Positions 5,037 through 9,774 of a stretch of DNA of 9,774 bases are shown piece by piece. The DNA is taken from contig VGRU01000132.1 in assembly GCA_016875255.1 (NCBI GenBank), positions 1-9,774 on the forward strand, given 5' to 3'. Positions within the stretch are counted from its first letter, which is position 1. Each line of letters begins with the position of its first letter. Origin of the DNA: Deltaproteobacteria bacterium. Lineage in GTDB: Bacteria > Desulfobacterota > BSN033 > UBA1163. The notes beneath the pieces were generated by a model. That model had not been told where the DNA came from. It made no database searches and saw nothing but the letters and a program-made list of their open reading frames with translations. The position numbers were made by a program, and so were the translations under genes.

Positions 5037-7460
5037 TTATAGGATGAAGACCGGATCAACATCAACATCTAAATTGACCCCTCTTCCTTTGATTCTCTCC
5101 TCCATCTGAGTCATGAGTTCCTTGGCAAATTGATGAAGAAGCCTGGAATTGACCCCTTTGGCCAGCATTTGGAAACGGAATTTGCCTCTCATCCTAACAA
5201 ATGGGGCAGCGCTGGGACCCAATAACTCGACCCCTTTTCCATACCTTCTCCTTAGCAGCGACTGTCCGATCCTCTCCATTTCCTCCGAAGCCATCTTCGT
5301 CTTCTTCTCATTATTTCCAGTCAGCCTGAAATTGATCAGCCTTGAGAAAGGAGGATACTCCAGGGCTCGCCTGAACCCGATCTCCTCCCGGTAGAATCCA
5401 TCAAAGTCATGATCCTTTGCCATTAGAACACTTTTATGATCCGGGTTAAAGGTCTGGATCACCACCTCTCCGAACGCCTCTCCTCTGCCCGCTCTTCCTG
5501 CCACCTGCGTAAGGAGCTGGAAGGTCCTTTCGTTCGACCGGAAGTCAGGGAAGTGAAGCGAAGTGTCCGCAGAGATCACCCCCACAAAGGTCACATTGGG
5601 GAAATCATGACCTTTTACAATCATCTGCGTTCCTACCAGGATGTCTGTCTTCCCGGACTCAAGCCCCTTTAGAATCTGCTGATGGGAATGCTTCCTTGAG
5701 GTTGTATCACGATCCATCCTTCCCACTTCTGCCCCGGGGAACAGGTCTTTAATCTCTTGCTCCAAACGCTCTGTTCCGATTCCCATTCCCCTGAGCCGGT
5801 GCCCCTTACAATTTGGACAGTCTCCCGGCGCCTTGATTCGATAATCACAATAGTGGCACTGGAGGGAACGATCTCTCATATGAAAGGTGAGGGTGACGCT
5901 GCAGTTGGGACATTTGAAGGTAAAGCCGCATTCCGGGCAGAGGATGAAGTTGGCAAAACCCCGTCGATTGAGGAAGAGGAGGCTCTGTCTCCTCTCCTCG
6001 ATGTTTTTCAGAAGGGCTGCCTTCACCTTCTCTGAGAGGAGACTCTTCTCATTTTTCATGTCCACCACCTCCACTTTTGGAAGGGGTTTTCTTTCGATCC
6101 TCTCCGGAAGGGTTAGGAGACGGAACTTCCCTTTCTCGGCATTGTAGAACGATTCAAGGGATGGAGTGGCTGAACCCAGCAGGAGCGTGGCCTCGGCCTC
6201 CCTGGCCCGGACCACGGCAATATCTCTCGCATGGTATTTCAACTTCTCCTCCTGTTTATAGGAGGGATCATGCTCCTCATCCACAACGACGATCCCCACA
6301 TTTTTAAAAGGGGCAAAGATGGCGGATCGGGCTCCCAGGGCAATTTTTACCTCTCCCTTCCAGATCTTCCTCCACTGGTCATAGCGTTCCCCTTTTCCGA
6401 GTCCGCTGTGGAGCAGGGCGAGGTTCTCCCCGAAGCGATCCCTGAATCGGGAGAGGAGTTGGGGCGTCAGCGAGATCTCAGGGACAAGGACGATGGCCTC
6501 TTTCCCGTGATTTAAGACCTCTTCAATCGACCGAAGATAGACCTCCGTCTTTCCGCTTCCCGTGACACCATGGATGAGAAAAGGGGAATAGCGTTTTGAA
6601 TCGATTCCCTTCAGGATTTCTCCGAACGCTTTTTCCTGATCTGAAGTGAGAGAAGGTTTCGGATAGGGTTTGAGTTCGGATCGAACCGAGAGGTCCCGGC
6701 AGACTTCTTTTTGAGTGATCGAGAGAAGCCCTTTTTCTTGAAGGGATTGGACAGGTTTTGAAGGAGATTTAAATCTCTTACTCAGTTCGGGATAAGAGAC
6801 CTCTCCTTTTTCCTCAACCCATCTCAGTATCTCCGACTGCTTTTTTGAGACCTTTTCAACAATCTCTCCTCCCGCATAACGGACGATCTTCTCAAACTTA
6901 GGCCTGACTTCCTTGTCTTCTAATCCTGCCTCAATATGAAGGAGTCCCTTTCTCTTCAAAGAAAAGATCTGTGATCTGGGAGTCTCGGCCGGGAAAACCT
7001 TCAATGCCCTCTTCAAAGGGATCTTCCCGCACCTTTCGATCTCCCTCAGGACTTTCTCTTCAACCGGCCCTAAACTCCCCTGCACAAGGGCCTTCGATCC
7101 GCGATCTGTAAGGCTTAACATCAACTCGCTTTTCAGATGGAGCCCCGGCGGAAGTCCTGTCTTGATGACCTCGCCCAGGGGATAGAGGTAATAGTCGGAG
7201 ATCCACCGGTAGAAACGGAGCATCTGCGGATCGATCAGGGGCGCTTCATCGAGACGGTCCTCCACCTCGCGCAACTTCTCCTCAATCCCCTTGGGTGGCT
7301 GATCGAGAAAGTCAAGACAAAAACCGGTCACCTTGCGTCCCTTGAAAGGCACGAGGACCCTCATTCCCACCCGGAGAGAACCCTGCATTCTCTCCGGGAT
7401 GAGGTAGTGGAACGTCTTTGAAACCGGAAGCCCGACCGCGACCTCAACAATCTCCTTCAT
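5037..7460 (-). CDS. priA: primosomal replication restart helicase PriA
   Basis: An 807-residue PriA, the superfamily 2 3'-5' DNA helicase that reloads the replisome at stalled forks. The N-terminal DNA-binding domain starts MKEIVEVAVGLPVSKTFHYL. Walker A is HGVTGSGKTE (about 300), Walker B is the PriA-type DEEHD (about 394), and LLGSATPSLES is motif III. Eight zinc-binding cysteines in four pairs (CPEC, CPNC, CHYC, CPNC) lie at about 507-555, and QVAGRAGRG (motif VI) at about 655. The open frame extends 196 codons further upstream, but that part translates intergenic repeats, so the ATG at 7460 is chosen. Only a G-run precedes it as a ribosome site. The length is normal for the family and no key motif is missing. 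It heads the minus-strand block but is set apart from the ligase by a 288-nt repeat-filled gap, so it is probably a separate unit. Confidence 0.95.
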   Translation of the reverse strand: MKEIVEVAVGLPVSKTFHYLIPERMQGSLRVGMRVLVPFKGRKVTGFCLDFLDQPPKGIEEKLREVEDRLDEAPLIDPQMLRFYRWISDYYLYPLGEVIKTGLPPGLHLKSELMLSLTDRGSKALVQGSLGPVEEKVLREIERCGKIPLKRALKVFPAETPRSQIFSLKRKGLLHIEAGLEDKEVRPKFEKIVRYAGGEIVEKVSKKQSEILRWVEEKGEVSYPELSKRFKSPSKPVQSLQEKGLLSITQKEVCRDLSVRSELKPYPKPSLTSDQEKAFGEILKGIDSKRYSPFLIHGVTGSGKTEVYLRSIEEVLNHGKEAIVLVPEISLTPQLLSRFRDRFGENLALLHSGLGKGERYDQWRKIWKGEVKIALGARSAIFAPFKNVGIVVVDEEHDPSYKQEEKLKYHARDIAVVRAREAEATLLLGSATPSLESFYNAEKGKFRLLTLPERIERKPLPKVEVVDMKNEKSLLSEKVKAALLKNIEERRQSLLFLNRRGFANFILCPECGFTFKCPNCSVTLTFHMRDRSLQCHYCDYRIKAPGDCPNCKGHRLRGMGIGTERLEQEIKDLFPGAEVGRMDRDTTSRKHSHQQILKGLESGKTDILVGTQMIVKGHDFPNVTFVGVISADTSLHFPDFRSNERTFQLLTQVAGRAGRGEAFGEVVIQTFNPDHKSVLMAKDHDFDGFYREEIGFRRALEYPPFSRLINFRLTGNNEKKTKMASEEMERIGQSLLRRRYGKGVELLGPSAAPFVRMRGKFRFQMLAKGVNSRLLHQFAKELMTQMEERIKGRGVNLDVDVDPVFIL

Positions 7461-7469
7461 CGCCCCCAA

Positions 7470-7496
7470 ATTATCCGCTTTGGCCGGGTTTGTCAA
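7470..7496 (-). promoter_or_regulatory. possible priA promoter
   Basis: TTGACA (minus strand, 7496-7491) and GATAAT (7475-7470) are separated by 15 nt, shorter than the 17-nt optimum. The -10 ends only 9 nt before the priA ATG, which would give an almost leaderless transcript. The hexamers are good but the spacing is poor. Confidence 0.3.
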
Positions 7497-7553
7497 ATAT
7501 ACTGTCTTATACCCTCCTATATTGCTCAGAAAATAAGGGGGTGACGGCAACGG

Positions 7554-7573
7554 CAACGATGCCCGTATCGTTG
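7554..7573. repeat. hairpin in the priA/ATPase divergent region
   Basis: CAACGAT (7554-7560) and ATCGTTG (7567-7573) form a perfect 7-bp stem with a 6-nt loop. It is the first of several palindromes in the 433-nt region between the divergent priA and ATPase genes. No T-run follows, so it is not an obvious terminator. Confidence 0.45.
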
Positions 7574-7610
7574 ATAAAAGGCTACGGTTATCGTCTTTAA
7601 ATTCTTTACA

Positions 7611-7658
7611 CGTAACCGTTACCGGTAACCGAAACGCCTGCCTGCCGGTAGGCAGGGG
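7611..7658. repeat. GTAACCG repeats and CCTGCC palindrome
   Basis: A perfect 12-bp palindrome, GTTACCGGTAAC (7618-7629), sits inside repeated CGTAACCG units that recur at 7662-7674. It is followed by CCTGCCT...AGGCAGG (7637-7656), a near-perfect 20-bp palindrome. Translated, the latter gives the Pro-Thr-Gly-Arg-Gln-Ala string found in spurious frames of many environmental genomes. These are dispersed intergenic repeats, and they show that the long upstream extension of the priA frame is not protein. Confidence 0.6.
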
Positions 7659-7686
7659 CTTCGTAACCGTAACCCAAACACCCAGA

Positions 7687-7720
7687 CCATTTTCATGGTT
7701 CGTGGGTGACGTACCCGTCA
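7687..7720. repeat. two small hairpins
   Basis: CCAT-tttc-ATGG (7687-7698) and TGACG-tacc-CGTCA (7707-7720) lie side by side. The stems are only 4-5 bp, so each could arise by chance, but they continue the palindrome-rich character of this region. No coding signal is present. Confidence 0.3.
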
Positions 7721-7787
7721 TGGAGGATTTCTCGGAAATATATATTGCCGGTAACCCTTTACCTCTCATCCTTGACGCCTGTCCCCT

Positions 7788-7814
7788 CTGCCTGCGGCAA
7801 CCGGTAGGCAGGGG
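7788..7814. repeat. second CTGCCT/AGGCAG palindromic repeat
   Basis: CTGCCT (7788-7793) pairs with AGGCAG (7806-7811), with an inner CGG-caa-CCG stem. It is a diverged copy of the palindrome at 7637-7656, about 150 nt away. The CCCC and GGGG runs on either side are also roughly complementary. It ends 14 nt before the ATPase promoter's -35 box and could act as a boundary structure, though nothing proves this. Confidence 0.5.
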
Positions 7815-7827
7815 AGAATATTGGCTA

Positions 7828-7856
7828 TTGCTATTGTTAAGATATGGGCTTATAAT
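7828..7856 (+). promoter_or_regulatory. sigma70-type promoter for the ATPase gene
   Basis: TTGCTA (7828-7833, four of six consensus bases) and a perfect TATAAT (7851-7856) are separated by the optimal 17 nt. Transcription would start near 7863, giving a leader of about 30 nt with GGAG 5 nt before the ATG at 7894. It is the best promoter in the window and indicates that the plus-strand genes have their own transcription. Confidence 0.65.
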
Positions 7857-7893
7857 GTACCTGAAATTAAAATCTAATGACATTGGAGCGTAA

Positions 7894-9177
7894 ATGGATT
7901 TATACAATTTCAATCCCTGGTGGAAGGATGGCAAAGTCCCTTCCGAACTTTTGGGGAAAAAGAGGAAGATCTTTAGTGAGATTAATGGATATTTAGATAA
8001 ACGACAGATGTTATTGTTCACCGGTCTACGAAGGGTCGGTAAAACCACCCTGATGTATCAGATCATAGATGATCTCCTCAAAAAGGGAAGCCGTCCCTAT
8101 GATATTTTTTATTTTTCATTCGACGAGATGAAATATGACCTTGAGGACCTGATCAAGCAGTATGAGATAGAGTTGCTCCGTGAAGATCTTTCCAAAAAAA
8201 ATGTATTTATATTTCTCGACGAAATCCAGAAGCTAAAGGATTGGGCTTCCAAGGTAAAACTTCTCTATGATATGAATCCGAGGACGAAAATATTTCTTTC
8301 GGGTTCCGCCCAGGTTACCATTTGGAAAGAGACAAGGGAGAGCTTGGCAGGACGGTTTTTTGGCTTTGTTATGAAGCCCCTGGATTTTGATGAATATCTT
8401 GAATTCAAAGGTTCAGAGATTGATACCATCAGAGAAAAGATTTTTGAGAAGGATATAAAACGGCATCTAACAGGTTTTCTCAGAACAGGAGGTTTCATCG
8501 AGGCTCTGGAATTCGATGAACCTATGCTCCGTAAGTACTTCAAAGAAAGCTTGCTCCCAAGGGTTATCTTTATCGATATCCCACAAACCTTCAAGCTCGA
8601 TTTACCGGAACTTCTCCATAAACTGCTAATGATCACGGCATCAAGACCCGGTTTTTATCTCGATTATAAAAACCTTGGCAACGATCTGAAAATTGATCAG
8701 AGAACCACCTCAAACTATATCTCCTATCTTGAGTATGCTTTATTTTTACAAAAACTCTACAATTATTCACGAAATCTACTCACCAGCGAGAAGAAAGTAA
8801 AGCGTCTTTATCTCTCCAACACGGCTTTTACATTGGCGCTGAATCCCGAAGTCGATTTTTCTCTTATTTTGGAACAGTTTTTTGTAAATAGCCTGGAGGC
8901 GCGATTTTTTCTTAAAACCCCCCAGAAAGAAGAAATTGATATTATCCACACACGGGACAGACAGGCCCTGCCTATCGAAATTAAGATAAAGGGGAAAATA
9001 GACAAAGAAGACATCAAGATCCTTTTTAAATTTTTAGAAAGAAATAAACTGCAAAGAGCGCTTCTTGTCACGCTTGACACTGAAACCGCTTACCGCAAAG
9101 AGAAACTTACGGTAGAGGCCATCCCTTATTGGAAATATTGGAGCATCATGAAAAGAGTACATGGAAAAGAAATCTGA
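7894..9177 (+). CDS. AAA ATPase with DUF4143 / nuclease-like C-terminus
   Basis: A 427-residue protein of the AAA_14-DUF4143 architecture. Walker A is GLRRVGKTT (44-52) and Walker B FIFLDEIQ (105-112). FLSGSAQ (134-140) is the sensor-1 strand, and GRFFGFVMKPLDFDEYL (153-169) is the family's conserved block. Residues 240-290 look like a winged helix (GNDLKIDQRTTSNYISYLE). The C-terminus has a PD-(D/E)XK-like core: Glu335, Asp349 in EEIDII, and Glu362-X-Lys364 in PIEIKIK. The family is widespread and poorly characterised; roles in defence or mobile-element biology are suggested, not shown. GGAG 5 nt upstream fixes the start. The gene is visibly richer in A/T than priA, fitting acquisition by transfer. 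A restriction-type gene follows on the same strand. There is no signal peptide or membrane segment, so it is cytoplasmic. Confidence 0.88.
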   Translation: MDLYNFNPWWKDGKVPSELLGKKRKIFSEINGYLDKRQMLLFTGLRRVGKTTLMYQIIDDLLKKGSRPYDIFYFSFDEMKYDLEDLIKQYEIELLREDLSKKNVFIFLDEIQKLKDWASKVKLLYDMNPRTKIFLSGSAQVTIWKETRESLAGRFFGFVMKPLDFDEYLEFKGSEIDTIREKIFEKDIKRHLTGFLRTGGFIEALEFDEPMLRKYFKESLLPRVIFIDIPQTFKLDLPELLHKLLMITASRPGFYLDYKNLGNDLKIDQRTTSNYISYLEYALFLQKLYNYSRNLLTSEKKVKRLYLSNTAFTLALNPEVDFSLILEQFFVNSLEARFFLKTPQKEEIDIIHTRDRQALPIEIKIKGKIDKEDIKILFKFLERNKLQRALLVTLDTETAYRKEKLTVEAIPYWKYWSIMKRVHGKEI

Positions 9178-9211
9178 AGTTGAATAACGGTTCAGGGTTT
9201 CAGGGAAATTT

Positions 9212-9400
9212 AAAAATTGGTATCACTTTAGCATTTTGAAAAGAGGAGTTTTACGAGTCAATTGACCAAAAGATTCATCATAAAATCCCCCTTAATCCCC
9301 CTTTGCCAAAGGGGGAAACCCTTATTTCCTCCCTTTGGCAAAGGGAGGTCGGGAGGGATTTTACAAAGATTTTCAAACCGCTAAAGTGTTACAAAAATTG
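9212..9400. mobile_element. 173-bp MITE with 23-bp terminal repeats and 8-bp target duplication
   Basis: The element proper is 9220-9392. Its ends read GTATCACTTTAGC and, on the opposite strand, GTAACACTTTAGC, and over the first 23 bases they agree at 20. AAAAATTG flanks it exactly (9212-9219 and 9393-9400). It has no coding capacity, so it is a non-autonomous element moved by a transposase elsewhere. It sits between the ATPase stop and the restriction gene's ATG. Without it and one duplication the two genes would be about 73 nt apart, as in an operon. Confidence 0.78.
9281..9365. repeat. double hairpin inside the MITE
   Basis: Two similar hairpins, CCCCCTTT-gcc-AAAGGGGG (9297-9315) and CCTCCCTTT-ggc-AAAGGGAGG (9328-9348), are also inverted relative to each other, with AAATCCC and GGGATTT at their outer edges. 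This is a common dispersed palindrome type in environmental genomes, here carried within a longer element. Neither stem is followed by a T-run, but the structure could hinder transcription between the ATPase and restriction genes. Confidence 0.7.
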
Positions 9401-9431
9401 ATAGTAAGGGAAAGGCGAGGGGAAAGTTTCC

Positions 9432-9774
9432 ATGAAAGAATCTCTGAAACAGATATCCGATCTTATTGAACGCTTCGAGCGAAACATCGAAGCCTACCGA
9501 AGCCCTGCTTACAACGAAACCCAACTCCGAAGAGAGTTCATTGATCCCTTCTTTGAAGCCCTGGGCTGGGATGTGGCCAATAAGGCAGGATATGCGGAAC
9601 AGTACAAAGATGTCGTCCATGAAGATGCGATAAAGGTATCCGGCGCCACTAAAGCCCCGGATTACTGCTTTCGTATGGGTGGTGTTAGAAAGTTTTTTCT
9701 CGAAACGAAAAAGCCCTCCGTTGACATCAAGGAACAGACCAGCCCGGCTTACCAACTGAGACGATATGCCTGGA
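9432..9774 (+). CDS. N-terminus of a restriction enzyme, probably type IIG (or HsdR-like), truncated by window end
   Basis: The first 114 codons of a gene that runs off the right edge. The start is supported by GAGGGG 9 nt upstream. The peptide follows the N-terminal nuclease domain of type IIG restriction-methylation enzymes and the related HsdR_N domain: a helical start, then QLRREFIDPFFEALGWD (31-47) with Glu35, PDYCF with Asp77, and FFLETKKP with Glu91-X-Lys93. These are the residues of a PD-(D/E)XK active site. In type IIG enzymes a methyltransferase and a target-recognition domain follow in the same chain; they would lie outside the window. The enzyme would cut unmodified foreign DNA in the cytoplasm. 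It follows the ATPase on the same strand, with a MITE inserted between. An HsdR subunit or a methylase-free nuclease cannot be excluded from this fragment. Confidence 0.78.
   Translation, partial: MKESLKQISDLIERFERNIEAYRSPAYNETQLRREFIDPFFEALGWDVANKAGYAEQYKDVVHEDAIKVSGATKAPDYCFRMGGVRKFFLETKKPSVDIKEQTSPAYQLRRYAW

Noticed and set aside
7461..8048. N-terminal extension of the priA reading frame (196 extra codons)
   Set aside because: It translates palindromic repeats (VTVTKPLPTGRQAF and similar) and overlaps the start of the opposite-strand ATPase gene. A standard PriA N-terminus begins at 7460.
9281..9365. Double hairpin as a Rho-independent terminator for the ATPase gene
   Set aside because: Neither stem is followed by a T-run on the plus strand, and the structure lies inside a mobile element.
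9381..9755. Minus-strand open frame of 124 codons
   Set aside because: It is the antisense shadow of the restriction enzyme gene, whose PD-(D/E)XK motifs make the plus strand the coding one; it also runs into the MITE end.

Overview
The window looks like a chromosomal fragment of an anaerobic Gram-negative bacterium. A deltaproteobacterial lineage (Desulfobacterota or syntroph-like) is the best guess. The reasons are a PaaK-type ligase followed by a free-standing double ACT-domain protein, a QueG-like ferredoxin protein, and many short dispersed palindromes of kinds often seen in those genomes. Taxonomy is inferred from gene style only; no rRNA or tRNA gene is present.

Layout. Positions 1-7460 are a minus-strand block. 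Read in the direction of transcription it holds: priA (7460-5037); a repeat-rich gap; a divergent phenylacetate-CoA-ligase-family adenylating enzyme (4748-3471) with a two-ACT-domain protein 76 nt downstream (3394-2888); a gap with CTGAT-type repeats; an 85-residue hypothetical protein (2661-2404); a gap with a palindromic element; a QueG-like two-[4Fe-4S] protein (2171-1407) that is 5 nt from an MFS transporter (1401-253); and possibly the start of another gene (96-1, weak) behind a plausible promoter, operator-like palindrome and leader hairpin.

Positions 7461-7893 are a divergent intergenic region with many palindromes and a good sigma70-type promoter for the plus strand. From there a more AT-rich plus-strand pair begins: an AAA ATPase with a DUF4143/nuclease-like C-terminus (7894-9177), and the N-terminus of a restriction enzyme with a PD-(D/E)XK core (9432 to the window end). 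This pair looks like the edge of an accessory or defence cluster.

Two miniature mobile elements can be delimited from sequence alone. One (9220-9392) has 23-bp terminal inverted repeats and an 8-bp duplication, AAAAATTG, and lies between the ATPase and restriction genes. The other (about 4856-4985) has terminal repeats and a flanking 9-bp direct repeat, TTAACTTTG, and lies inside an older inverted repeat between priA and the ligase. A relative of its left end is at about 2247.

Most noteworthy are: the ligase whose usual Ser/Thr/Gly phosphate loop is replaced by a Pro/Gly-rich segment and which is paired with an aspartokinase-like ACT module; the QueG-like ferredoxin/MFS pair; the nested elements; and the ATPase/restriction pair split by a MITE.
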